A stretch of DNA of 64,000 nucleotides from Propionibacteriales bacterium (GTDB taxonomy: Bacteria > Actinomycetota > Actinomycetes > Propionibacteriales > Nocardioidaceae), in contig JAPLCA010000029.1 of assembly GCA_026392465.1 (NCBI GenBank), positions 62,001 through 126,000 on the forward strand, written 5' to 3'. Position numbers and translations under genes: made by a program. Positions 1 to 7,410 of the stretch are shown here, piece by piece (within the stretch, counting starts at the first letter, position 1; each line of letters begins with the position of its first letter). The notes beneath the pieces are model-generated. The model was not told the origin of the DNA. It saw only the letters and a program-made list of their open reading frames with translations, and searched no databases.

Positions 1-1
1 G

Positions 2-154
2 AAGGGCAAGCGCGTGTCGGGCAACCCGGCCAAGCGGGCCCAGGCGACCCAGCAGAAGCCCGCCGCGAAGGACGGCGCCGAGGCATTCGGCTTCGGCGGC
101 CAGCAGGGCGCTCAGGACTTCGAGCTGCCGAAGGAGCTCAGGGACCTGCTCTGA
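2..154 (+). CDS. ffh: Signal recognition particle protein Ffh, C-terminal end (5' end outside window)
   Basis: Only the last 50 codons are present, ending at TGA 152-154. The peptide runs from KGKRVSGNPAKRAQ through a Gln/Ala/Gly-rich tail to FELPKELRDLL. The SGNPAKRA motif followed by a short Gly-rich tail and a final PKEx(F/L) block is the usual end of the actinobacterial Ffh M-domain, which binds 4.5S RNA and signal peptides in co-translational membrane targeting. The position upstream of rpsP fits the usual ffh-rpsP-rimM-trmD order, here separated by an inserted ABC transporter. The GTPase domain is not visible, so the call rests on the tail and context. Confidence 0.8.
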   Translation, partial: KGKRVSGNPAKRAQATQQKPAAKDGAEAFGFGGQQGAQDFELPKELRDLL

Positions 155-189
155 GGCCCTCGTCCGGGGGACGGTTGCTCGGGGCAACG

Positions 190-195
190 TAGTCT
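190..195 (+). promoter_or_regulatory. Probable -10 element (TAGTCT) of a leaderless transcript
   Basis: TAGTCT ends 6 nt before the GTG at 202, so transcription would begin at or next to the start codon. There is no Shine-Dalgarno sequence in front of this GTG, which agrees with leaderless initiation. Confidence 0.55.
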
Positions 196-201
196 GGCGT
201 C

Positions 202-1935
202 GTGCTGATCCCGCTGCTGCGCCGCCACCTGCGGCCCTACCGCGGACCGATCGCCGTGGTCGTGCTGTTCCAGCTGGCGCAGACGATCGCCAACCTCTAC
301 CTGCCGGGACTCAACGCCGAGATCATCGACGAGGGCGTCGTCGAGGGCGACGTCGGACGCATCTGGAGCACGGGCGCCGTGATGCTGCTCGTCACCGTCC
401 TGCAGGTGGCGTGCACGGTCGTCGCCGTCTATGTGGGCGCGCGCGTGGCGATGGCGCTGGGCCGTGACCTGCGCGCGGGGGTGTTCGACGCCGTCGAGGG
501 GTTCGCCGCCCGCGAGCTCGCCGAGTTCGGCGCGCCGACGCTGGTCACCCGTGCCACGAACGACGTGCAGCAGGTCCAGCTGCTCGTGTTCATGGCGCTG
601 ACGCTGCTCGTGTCCGCGCCGATCATGGCCATCGGGGGCGTGGCGATGGCGCTGCGCCAGGACGTCGAGCTGTCGGGGCTGCTCGTCGTGGTGATCCCCG
701 TCCTGGTGGTGGCGGTCGGCCTGATCATCCGCACCATGCGTCCGCTGTTCCGCCGGATGCAGGAGCGGATCGACGGCCTCAACGACGTGATGCGCGAGCA
801 GATCCAGGGCATCCGGGTCGTGCGCGCGTTCGCGACCGAGGAGCGCGAGGCCGAGCGCTTCGGCCAGGCCAACCAGGCGTACGTCGACGTCGCGGTCGCG
901 GCCGGGCGCGTGATGGCGCTGATGTTCCCGACGGTCATGCTCGTCATGAACGTGTCGGTCGTGGCCGCCACGTGGTTCGGCGGCTACCGCATCGCCTCGG
1001 GCGACCTGCAGGTCGGCACGTTGACTGCGTTCCAGAACTACCTCGTGCAGATCCTCATGGCCGTCATGATGGCGACCTTCATGCTCATGCTCTGGCCGCG
1101 TGCCGAGGTCTCCGCGGAGCGGATCACCGAGGTGCTCGAGACCGAGCCCAGCATCGTCGCCGCGCCCGACGCCGACGACACGCCCGTGGCCCGCGGCGAG
1201 CTGGAGGTGCGCGATGCCGCGTTCGCCTACCCGGGCGCCGAGCAGGACGTGCTGCACGGTGTCTCGCTGGTCGCCCGCCCGGGGGAGACCACGGCCGTCG
1301 TCGGCTCGACCGGCAGCGGCAAGTCGACGCTGGTCAACCTCGTCCCGCGGCTCTTCGACGTCACCGCCGGGCAGGTGCTGCTCGACGGGCGGGACGTGCG
1401 CAGCATGACTCCCGAGACCGTCTGGGCGGCGATCGGGCTCGTGCCCCAGCGGGCCTTCCTCTTCTCCGGCACGGTCGCGTCCAACCTGCGCTACGGCCGG
1501 CCCGACGCGACCGACGCCGAGCTGTGGGCGGCGCTCGACGTGGCCCAGGCGCGCGACGTCGTCGAGGCGCTGCCCGAGGGGCTCCAGGCGCCCGTCTCGC
1601 AGGGCGGCACCAACTTCTCAGGCGGCCAGCGCCAGCGGCTCGCGATCGCGCGCGCCCTGGTGAAGCGTCCGCTGGTCTACCTCTTCGACGACTCCTTCTC
1701 CGCCCTCGACTACGCCACCGACGCGGCGTTGCGCGCGGCGCTGCGGCCCCTGACGCGCGACGCCGCCGTCGTGACCGTCGCGCAGCGGGTCTCGACCATC
1801 CGCGACGCCGACCGGATCGTCGTCCTCGACGCGGGTACGGTCGTCGGCACGGGCACGCACGGCGAGCTCATGGACACCTGCGCGGTCTACCGCGAGATCG
1901 TCCTGTCCCAGCTCAGCGAGGCGGAGGCACGATGA
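202..1935 (+). CDS. ABC exporter half-transporter, subunit A (degenerate ATP site)
   Basis: This 577-aa type IV (multidrug/lipid exporter-like) half-transporter has an N-terminal six-helix membrane domain (about 1-310) and a C-terminal ATPase. Walker A GSTGSGKST is near residue 368 and the signature FSGGQRQR is intact. Walker B reads VYLFDDSFSALD: the catalytic Glu is Asp, and the switch His is Gln (VAQRVSTI). Both changes mark the non-catalytic nucleotide site of heterodimeric exporters such as TM287/288. The next gene overlaps by 4 nt and supplies a canonical ATPase, so the two should form one heterodimer. The substrate cannot be deduced. The start is chosen by the -10-like hexamer at 190-195. 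Confidence 0.88.
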   Translation: MLIPLLRRHLRPYRGPIAVVVLFQLAQTIANLYLPGLNAEIIDEGVVEGDVGRIWSTGAVMLLVTVLQVACTVVAVYVGARVAMALGRDLRAGVFDAVEGFAARELAEFGAPTLVTRATNDVQQVQLLVFMALTLLVSAPIMAIGGVAMALRQDVELSGLLVVVIPVLVVAVGLIIRTMRPLFRRMQERIDGLNDVMREQIQGIRVVRAFATEEREAERFGQANQAYVDVAVAAGRVMALMFPTVMLVMNVSVVAATWFGGYRIASGDLQVGTLTAFQNYLVQILMAVMMATFMLMLWPRAEVSAERITEVLETEPSIVAAPDADDTPVARGELEVRDAAFAYPGAEQDVLHGVSLVARPGETTAVVGSTGSGKSTLVNLVPRLFDVTAGQVLLDGRDVRSMTPETVWAAIGLVPQRAFLFSGTVASNLRYGRPDATDAELWAALDVAQARDVVEALPEGLQAPVSQGGTNFSGGQRQRLAIARALVKRPLVYLFDDSFSALDYATDAALRAALRPLTRDAAVVTVAQRVSTIRDADRIVVLDAGTVVGTGTHGELMDTCAVYREIVLSQLSEAEAR

Positions 1936-3866
1936 GCGGCGGACCCCGGGGGCCGATGGCGGCCGGTGCGATGGCGCCGCAGCGGGCCGCCGACTTCCGT
2001 GGCACCGCACGACGCATCCTGCGACGTCTGCTGCAGGACCGTGCGACCGTCACGGCGATCGCCGCGCTGGGCGTCATCGGCACGACCCTGTCGGTGCTGG
2101 GCCCGCGCATCCTCGGGCACGCGACCGACCTCGTCTTCAGCGGCTACCTGTCCACGCAGCTGCCGGCAGGCGCGAGCCAGGCCGAGGTCGTGGAGCGGCT
2201 GCGTGCCGACGGGCAGGACCGGCTCGCGGACGTGCTGCTGGGCGCCGACGTGCGCCCCGGGCAGGGCATCGACTTCACGCAGCTCGGCTGGGTCCTGGCG
2301 GGCGCGATCGTGCTCTACGTCCTCGCGTCGGGCTTCATGTGGTGGCAGGGCCGGCTCACGACGGCGGTCGTGCAGCGGATGGTCGGAGGTCTGCGCGACG
2401 ACGTGGAGGCCACGCTGCACCGGCTGCCGCTCTCCTTCGTCGACGGCACGGAGCGCGGGGAGCTGATGTCGCGCACCACCAACGACATCGACAACATCGG
2501 CCAGTCGCTCCAGCAGACCATCAGCCAGCTGCTGACCTCGCTGCTCACGGTCGTCGGCACGCTCGTCATGATGTTCTGGATCTCGCCGCTGCTGGCCCTC
2601 GTGGCCCTGGGCACCATCCCGCTCGCGGTCTGGCTGACCCAGGCGGTCATGCGGCGCTCGCAGCCGCAGTTCGTCGCCCAGTGGGCCGCGACCGGGCGGG
2701 TCAACGGCCACGTGGAGGAGGTGTTCACGGGCCACGAGGTGGTCAAGGTCTTCGGGCGTCAGCGCGACGTCCGGAAGGAGTTCGAGCGCCGCAACGACGC
2801 GCTGTTCACGTCGGCCTTCCGCGCCCAGTTCATCTCGGGCGTCATCCAGCCGCTCATGATGTTCGTCTCCAACCTCAACTACGTGCTGGTCGCGGTGATC
2901 GGCGCGGTCCGCGTCTCGACCGGCAGCCTGACCATCGGCGACGTCCAGGCCTTCATCCAGTACTCGCGCCAGTTCACGCAGCCGCTCACGCAGATCGCGT
3001 CGATGGTCAACCTGCTGCAGTCCGGCATGGCGTCGGCCGAGCGGGTGCTCGCCCTGCTCGACACCGAGCCGGAGCGTCCCGACGTGGGGCCCGACGGTGC
3101 GGCGCCGCTCGTGCCGGCGCAGCCCGTGCAGGGCCGCGTGGTCCTGGAGGACGTGGCGTTCTCCTACACCGACGCGCCGCTGATCGAGGGACTCGACCTC
3201 GTCGCCGAGCCGGGCGCGACCGTGGCGATCGTCGGACCCACGGGCGCGGGCAAGACGACGCTCGTCAACCTGCTGCTGCGCTTCTACGAGCTCGACGCCG
3301 GACGCATCACGCTCGACGGTGTCGACGTCGCCACGATGGACCGCCGGGCGCTGCGACGGTGCTTCGGCGTGGTGCTGCAGGACGCCTGGCTGTTCAAGGG
3401 CACGATCCGCGAGAACATCGCCTACGGCCGGGTGGGCGACGTCGACGACGCCGCCGTGGTGCGGGCCGCGGAGGCCGCGTCGGTCGACCACCTCGTCCGC
3501 ACGCTGCCCGACGGCTACGACACCGTCGTCGAGGAGGGCGGGGGGAGCCTCAGCGCCGGCCAGCGCCAGCTGCTCACGATCGCCCGCGCCTTCCACGCCG
3601 ACCCGCCCGTCCTCGTGCTCGACGAGGCGACGAGCTCGGTGGACACCCGCACCGAGGCGCTCGTGCAGGAGGCCATGGGCCGGCTGCGTCGCGACCGGAC
3701 GTCGTTCGTGGTCGCCCACCGGCTGTCGACGATCCGCGAGGCCGACACCATCGTGGTGATGGAGTCCGGCCGCATCGTCGAGCAGGGCGACCACGAGGCG
3801 CTCCTGGCGGCGGGCGGTGCCTATGCGCGGCTCTACGCGGCGCAGTTCGCCGGCACCGCCACCTGA
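1932..3866 (+). CDS. ABC exporter half-transporter, subunit B (catalytic)
   Basis: This 644-aa partner of the preceding gene starts at ATG 1932 within an ATGA overlap. The membrane domain (about 30-385) has a longer extracellular or inter-helix insert near residues 65-115. The ATPase has Walker A GPTGAGKTT, a complete Walker B and catalytic Glu (VLVLDEATSSVD) and the switch His (VAHRLSTI). Its signature is LSAGQ instead of LSGGQ. In a heterodimer that altered signature faces the degenerate Walker site of subunit A, so the two changes belong to the same non-hydrolysing site. It is probably an exporter of drugs or lipids; no neighbouring gene identifies the cargo. Confidence 0.88.
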   Translation: MSGGPRGPMAAGAMAPQRAADFRGTARRILRRLLQDRATVTAIAALGVIGTTLSVLGPRILGHATDLVFSGYLSTQLPAGASQAEVVERLRADGQDRLADVLLGADVRPGQGIDFTQLGWVLAGAIVLYVLASGFMWWQGRLTTAVVQRMVGGLRDDVEATLHRLPLSFVDGTERGELMSRTTNDIDNIGQSLQQTISQLLTSLLTVVGTLVMMFWISPLLALVALGTIPLAVWLTQAVMRRSQPQFVAQWAATGRVNGHVEEVFTGHEVVKVFGRQRDVRKEFERRNDALFTSAFRAQFISGVIQPLMMFVSNLNYVLVAVIGAVRVSTGSLTIGDVQAFIQYSRQFTQPLTQIASMVNLLQSGMASAERVLALLDTEPERPDVGPDGAAPLVPAQPVQGRVVLEDVAFSYTDAPLIEGLDLVAEPGATVAIVGPTGAGKTTLVNLLLRFYELDAGRITLDGVDVATMDRRALRRCFGVVLQDAWLFKGTIRENIAYGRVGDVDDAAVVRAAEAASVDHLVRTLPDGYDTVVEEGGGSLSAGQRQLLTIARAFHADPPVLVLDEATSSVDTRTEALVQEAMGRLRRDRTSFVVAHRLSTIREADTIVVMESGRIVEQGDHEALLAAGGAYARLYAAQFAGTAT

Positions 3867-3886
3867 GCTGCAAGCGGGGGAGCGGG

Positions 3887-4261
3887 TCAGCCCTCGCGCA
3901 GGAAGGCGTCGGCGCGGTCCTTCGGGCGGCCGATGATCGCCCGTCCAGGTCCGTCCAGCCCGCCGCGCACCAGCACGGGACGCTGGAGCAGGCGCGGGTG
4001 CTCGACGAGGAGGTCGGCGACCTGCTCGGGCGTCGTGTAGTCGGCGGCGTCGAGGCCCTGCTCGCGGAAGAACGCGTCCTTGCGCACGAGGTCGGTTGGG
4101 TCGTCCTCGAGCCTCTCCAGGAGCGCGAGCAGCGCAGCACGGTCGAGCGGCTGCTTCAGGTAGCGCACCTCCTCGACCTCGACGCCTGCCCGCGCGGCGG
4201 AGTCGAGGGCGTGGCGCGAGGTGGAGCAGCCGGGGTGGTGCAGGACGGTGACGTCGGCCAT
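3887..4261 (-). CDS. ArsC-family (arsenate reductase-like, thioredoxin-fold) protein
   Basis: The 124-aa protein starts MADVTVLHHPGCSTSR. Cys12 sits in the HxPxCxTSR loop of glutaredoxin-coupled ArsC proteins. The three arginines that bind oxyanion in E. coli ArsC have clear counterparts: Arg60 in LVRKD, Arg94 in LQRPVLV and Arg112 in IIGRP. The length resembles the short YfgD-like branch rather than 141-aa ArsC. No arsenic-resistance genes (arsR, arsB, acr3) are nearby, so arsenate may not be the physiological substrate. It is convergent with the ABC exporter (20-nt gap) and divergent from the crotonase gene, with a leaderless-type -10 element at 4268-4273. Confidence 0.82.
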   Translation of the reverse strand: MADVTVLHHPGCSTSRHALDSAARAGVEVEEVRYLKQPLDRAALLALLERLEDDPTDLVRKDAFFREQGLDAADYTTPEQVADLLVEHPRLLQRPVLVRGGLDGPGRAIIGRPKDRADAFLREG

Positions 4262-4267
4262 GAGGTC

Positions 4268-4273
4268 AGGGTA
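4268..4273 (-). promoter_or_regulatory. Probable -10 element (TACCCT, minus strand) of the ArsC-like gene
   Basis: On the minus strand TACCCT lies exactly 6 nt before the ATG at 4261. It faces a second hexamer for the divergent gene only 18 bp away. Confidence 0.5.
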
Positions 4274-4291
4274 GCCACGCCGGCGGACGGC

Positions 4292-4297
4292 TAGCGT
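4292..4297 (+). promoter_or_regulatory. Probable -10 element (TAGCGT) of the crotonase gene
   Basis: TAGCGT is followed by 6 nt (gggccc) and the GTG start at 4304, a leaderless layout. Confidence 0.5.
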
Positions 4298-4303
4298 GGG
4301 CCC

Positions 4304-5092
4304 GTGAGCGATCCCGTCCGCTACGACGTCGACGACGCCGTCTGCACCATCACCCTGGACCGACCCGACGTCCGCAACGCCGTGGACGGTCCCACTGCCG
4401 CCGCGCTCCTGGCCGCCTTCGAGCGCTTCGAGGCCGACGACGCCGTCGCCGTCGCCGTGCTGCACGGCGAGGGAGGGACCTTCTGCGCGGGCGCCGACCT
4501 GTCGGCCGTGGGCGACTCCGAGCGCGGCCACGTCCTCGAGCCCGACGGCCACGGTCCGATGGGCCCGACCCGCATGGCGCTGAGCAAGCCCGTCGTCGCG
4601 GCCATCGAGGGCCACGCCGTCGCCGGGGGCCTGGAGCTCGCGCTGCTCGCCGACCTGCGCGTCGCGGCCGAGGACGCCGTGCTCGGGGTGTTCTGCCGCC
4701 GGTGGGGCGTGCCGCTCATCGACGGCGGCACGGTGCGGCTCCCGCGCGTCGTCGGGCACGGCCGGGCGATGGACCTCGTCCTCACCGGCCGTGCCGTCGC
4801 AGCCGACGAGGCGCTGCAGATGGGCCTCGTGAACCGGGTGGTCGCGCCCGGCCGCGCGCTCGCCGTGGCGCACGAGCTGGCCGAGCAGCTCGCCGCGTTC
4901 CCGCAGGCCTGCCTCCGGGCCGACCGTGCGTCGGTGCTGGGCCAGTGGGACCTGCCGCTCGCGGACGCGCTGCGCGCCGAGGGCGCCGGCGGCCTGCCCG
5001 TCGTCGCCGCGGAGGCCGTGGCGGGTGCTGCGCGGTTCGTGGCGGGCGCGGGGCGGCACGGCCGCTTCGACGACGGCGGCCCGGACCGGTGA
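4304..5092 (+). CDS. Enoyl-CoA hydratase/isomerase (crotonase) family protein
   Basis: This 262-aa crotonase-fold protein has the oxyanion-hole segment TFCAGADLSA near residue 63 and the second-loop motif GHAVAGGLELALLADLR near 105. Classical enoyl-CoA hydratase uses two glutamates. The first position is kept (GGLELAL), but the segment where the second lies reads FCRRWGVPLIDGGTVRLP, with no Glu at the expected place. Hydratase activity is therefore doubtful, and an isomerase, hydrolase or other crotonase reaction is equally possible. It is a single gene between the ArsC-like gene and rpsP. Assignment to the superfamily is sure; the reaction is not. Confidence 0.83.
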   Translation: MSDPVRYDVDDAVCTITLDRPDVRNAVDGPTAAALLAAFERFEADDAVAVAVLHGEGGTFCAGADLSAVGDSERGHVLEPDGHGPMGPTRMALSKPVVAAIEGHAVAGGLELALLADLRVAAEDAVLGVFCRRWGVPLIDGGTVRLPRVVGHGRAMDLVLTGRAVAADEALQMGLVNRVVAPGRALAVAHELAEQLAAFPQACLRADRASVLGQWDLPLADALRAEGAGGLPVVAAEAVAGAARFVAGAGRHGRFDDGGPDR

Positions 5093-5135
5093 GCAGGACA
5101 CGTGAGGCGATGTGGTCCTGACGGACGTCGTCTGG

Positions 5136-5141
5136 CAGAAT
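5136..5141 (+). promoter_or_regulatory. Possible -10 element (CAGAAT) upstream of rpsP
   Basis: CAGAAT within tctggcagaatgtcg lies 17 bp after TGGTCC (5113-5118), about 130 nt before the rpsP start. The 181-bp space 5093-5273 has no other obvious signal except the rpsP ribosome-binding site (tgaggagac, ending 7 nt before the GTG). Confidence 0.3.
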
Positions 5142-5273
5142 GTCGCCTTGTGTCCGCCGCGGACGGGACCCTCTCACCCCGACCGCTGGGCCCACCAGCT
5201 TCGTGACCGAGTCGTGACCCCACCCGGCTCGCCACGTCACCACACCACAGAGACCTGAGGAGACACCACACCC

Positions 5274-5714
5274 GTGGCCGTCAAGATTCGCCTGAAGCGG
5301 ATGGGCAAGATCCGCACCCCGTTCTACCGCATCGTCGTCGCCGACTCGCGCACCAAGCGCGACGGTCGTGTGATCGAGGAGATCGGCACGTACAACCCGA
5401 AGACCGAGCCGTCGACGATCCACGTCGTCTCCGAGCGCGCCCAGTACTGGCTCGGCGTCGGCGCCCAGCCCACCGAGGCCGTGGCCGCGCTCCTGAAGAT
5501 CACCGGCGACATCGGTGGCACCAGCACCCTCAAGCAGCCCGAGCCGAAGGCCGACAAGGCCGCGCTGTTCGACGCCGCGCTGAAGGATCTGCACTCCGAG
5601 CCCAAGACCGACGCGACCACCAAGAAGAAGGCCGACGAGGCGCCCGCCGAGGAGCCGAAGGTCGAGGAGACCGCTGCCGAGGCGCCCGCCGAGGCCGAGA
5701 GCACCGAGTCCTGA
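5274..5714 (+). CDS. rpsP: 30S ribosomal protein S16
   Basis: The first 80 residues are a standard S16 core: [41 protein letters not shown] and an ALLKITGDI stretch near residue 80. The remaining 65 residues are a Lys/Glu/Ala-rich tail, as is common in actinobacterial S16, giving 146 aa against about 80 in E. coli. S16 is an early-assembly protein of the 30S subunit. The GTG start follows the ribosome-binding site tgaggag. It heads the rpsP-khpA-rimM-trmD run; khpA begins 2 nt after the stop. Confidence 0.97.
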   Translation: MAVKIRLKRMGKIRTPFYRIVVADSRTKRDGRVIEEIGTYNPKTEPSTIHVVSERAQYWLGVGAQPTEAVAALLKITGDIGGTSTLKQPEPKADKAALFDAALKDLHSEPKTDATTKKKADEAPAEEPKVEETAAEAPAEAESTES

Positions 5715-5716
5715 TC

Positions 5717-5968
5717 GTGGCCGGTCGCACGCAGGAGGTCATCGAGCACCTCGTGTCGGCCATCGTCGACCACCCCGACGAGGTCGACGTGCGCGCCGCG
5801 TCGACCCGTCGGGGCGACCTCTTCGAGGTGCGGGTCAACCCCGCCGACCTCGGCAAGGTGATCGGTCGCTCCGGTCGTACCGCGTCGGCGATCCGCACCG
5901 TCACCGGAGCGATCGCCGGCACCAAGGGTGCCCGCATCGACTTCGTGGACGTCGACCGCCAGCGCTGA
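5717..5968 (+). CDS. khpA: KH-domain RNA-binding protein KhpA
   Basis: The 83-aa protein is a single KH domain. The GxxG loop is in KVIGRSGRTASAIRT (about residues 50-64), followed by the closing strand ARIDFVDVDR. KhpA (YlqC) proteins of this size bind RNA, usually as a dimer with KhpB/EloR, and sit between rpsP and rimM in most Gram-positive genomes. The GTG start is 2 nt past the rpsP stop, so the two genes are translationally linked. Confidence 0.93.
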   Translation: MAGRTQEVIEHLVSAIVDHPDEVDVRAASTRRGDLFEVRVNPADLGKVIGRSGRTASAIRTVTGAIAGTKGARIDFVDVDRQR

Positions 5969-5977
5969 GGACCTGAC

Positions 5978-6532
5978 GTGCGCGTCGTCGTCGGCCGCAT
6001 CGGCCGGGCCCACGGCATCAAGGGCGAGCTCGCCGTCCAGGTCCGCACCGACGAGCCCGAGCGTCGCTTCGCCCCTGGCACGACCCTCGTCGCCGGCGAC
6101 CGCATCGTCGTCGTGGCAGCCGCCCGGAACCACTCCGGGCGGCTGCTGCTGCGTCTGGAGGGCGTCGACGACCGCACCGCAGCCGAGGCCCTCCACGGGC
6201 GCGTCCTGGAGGTCGACGTCGACCCCGACGACGTGCCCGACGAGGACGACGCGTACTACGACCACCAGCTCGTCGGCCTGCGCGTGCACGACCACGCGGG
6301 CACCGACGTCGGGGTGGTCACCGACGTGCTGCACCTGCCCGAGCAGGACCTCCTGTCCCTCGACCTCGACACGGGGGCGCGCGGCGTGCTCGTGCCGTTC
6401 GTGGTCGCGCTCGTCCCCGACGTCGACCTGGGTGCGGGCCACGTGACCCTGGCCGACGTGCCCGGTCTGCTCGACCCCGACGCGCAGGCCGTCGCCGAGC
6501 CCGACCGGGCCCCCGGCGGTGCCGACTCATGA
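5978..6532 (+). CDS. rimM: 16S rRNA processing protein RimM
   Basis: The 184-aa protein has the N-terminal RimM barrel signature ([19 protein letters not shown], residues 3-21) and a C-terminal PRC-barrel-like half ([11 protein letters not shown], then EQDLLSLD and VLVPFV). RimM binds S19 and helps mature the 30S head domain. Start GTG lies 9 nt after khpA and the end overlaps trmD by 4 nt (ATGA). A short Asp/Glu-rich linker separates the two domains. Confidence 0.96.
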   Translation: MRVVVGRIGRAHGIKGELAVQVRTDEPERRFAPGTTLVAGDRIVVVAAARNHSGRLLLRLEGVDDRTAAEALHGRVLEVDVDPDDVPDEDDAYYDHQLVGLRVHDHAGTDVGVVTDVLHLPEQDLLSLDLDTGARGVLVPFVVALVPDVDLGAGHVTLADVPGLLDPDAQAVAEPDRAPGGADS

Positions 6533-7254
6533 GCGAGCCCGACGCCCCGACCCTGCGCATCGACGTCGTCTCCATCTTCCCGGCGTACCTCGACGCGCTC
6601 GACCTGTCCCTCGCCGGCCGGGCCCGCGAGAGGGGTCTGCTGCAGATCGCGACGCACGACCTGCGCGACTTCACCCACGACCGGCACCGCACCGTCGACG
6701 ACACGCCCTACGGCGGCGGTGCCGGCATGGTCATGAAGCCCGAGCCGTGGGGCGAGGCCCTCGACGCGGTCGCCACCGACGACTGCGTGGTGGTCGTGCC
6801 CACGCCGTCCGGGACCCCGTTCCGGCAGTCCCTCGCGCACGACCTCAGCCGCGAGCGGCACCTGGTCTTCGCCTGCGGACGCTACGAGGGCATCGACCAG
6901 CGCGTGATCGACCACGCCCGCGAGCGCTGGCGCGTCGAGGAGGTCTCCCTCGGCGACTTCGTCCTCAACGGGGGAGAGGTCGCGGCGCTCGCCGTGATCG
7001 AGGCCGTCGTGCGCCTCGTCCCCGGCTTCATGGGCAACCCCGCGTCGCTCGCCGAGGAGTCGCACGGCGAGGACGGGCTCCTCGAGTACCCCGTGTACAC
7101 CAAGCCGGCCACGTGGCGCGGCCACGCCGTGCCCGACGTCCTGCTGTCCGGCCACCACGGCGCCATCGCCGCCTGGCGGCACGAGCAGGCGCTCCAGCGC
7201 ACCCGCGAGCGGCGCCCCGACCTGCTCGGTGATGCGTCCGAAACATCGAGTTAA
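6529..7254 (+). CDS. trmD: tRNA (guanine-N1)-methyltransferase TrmD
   Basis: The 241-aa SPOUT methyltransferase makes m1G37 in tRNAs and prevents +1 frameshifting. Visible hallmarks are [15 protein letters not shown] at the N-terminus, [17 protein letters not shown], and the trefoil-knot segments [14 protein letters not shown] and [15 protein letters not shown] that bind S-adenosylmethionine. Asp in the [14 protein letters not shown] region is the expected general base. Translation is coupled to rimM by an ATGA overlap. The end of the gene is followed by the amt regulatory region. Confidence 0.97.
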   Translation: MSEPDAPTLRIDVVSIFPAYLDALDLSLAGRARERGLLQIATHDLRDFTHDRHRTVDDTPYGGGAGMVMKPEPWGEALDAVATDDCVVVVPTPSGTPFRQSLAHDLSRERHLVFACGRYEGIDQRVIDHARERWRVEEVSLGDFVLNGGEVAALAVIEAVVRLVPGFMGNPASLAEESHGEDGLLEYPVYTKPATWRGHAVPDVLLSGHHGAIAAWRHEQALQRTRERRPDLLGDASETSS

Positions 7255-7285
7255 CAGTGGCCCTCCGGCCGTAACCCTCCTGTGA

Positions 7286-7305
7286 TTCTCAGGCAAGCCT
7301 GAGAA
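7286..7305. promoter_or_regulatory. 20-bp perfect palindrome upstream of amt (putative operator)
   Basis: TTCTCAGGC, two A residues, then GCCTGAGAA forms a perfect 9-bp inverted repeat with a 2-nt spacer. The loop is too short for an intrinsic terminator, so a protein-binding dyad is more likely. A partial GlnR-like pair (GTAAC, 6 nt, GTGAT at 7271-7286) adjoins it, and the core AGGCAAGCCT partly resembles DtxR/IdeR boxes. The regulator is not identified. It sits about 105 nt before amt. Confidence 0.55.
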
Positions 7306-7410
7306 AACCTCAGGTCGTGACACTGGCGGCGGATACACGCAGCAACGGAGCTGTGTGCCGCCCCTGCGGGACCTGCGCGGTCCTGTTCACTCCCAGGAGA
7401 GAGAAACTCG

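Noticed and set aside
1887..3794. Minus-strand open frame opposite exporter subunit B
   Set aside because: His/Asp-rich antisense shadow of a canonical ABC ATPase.
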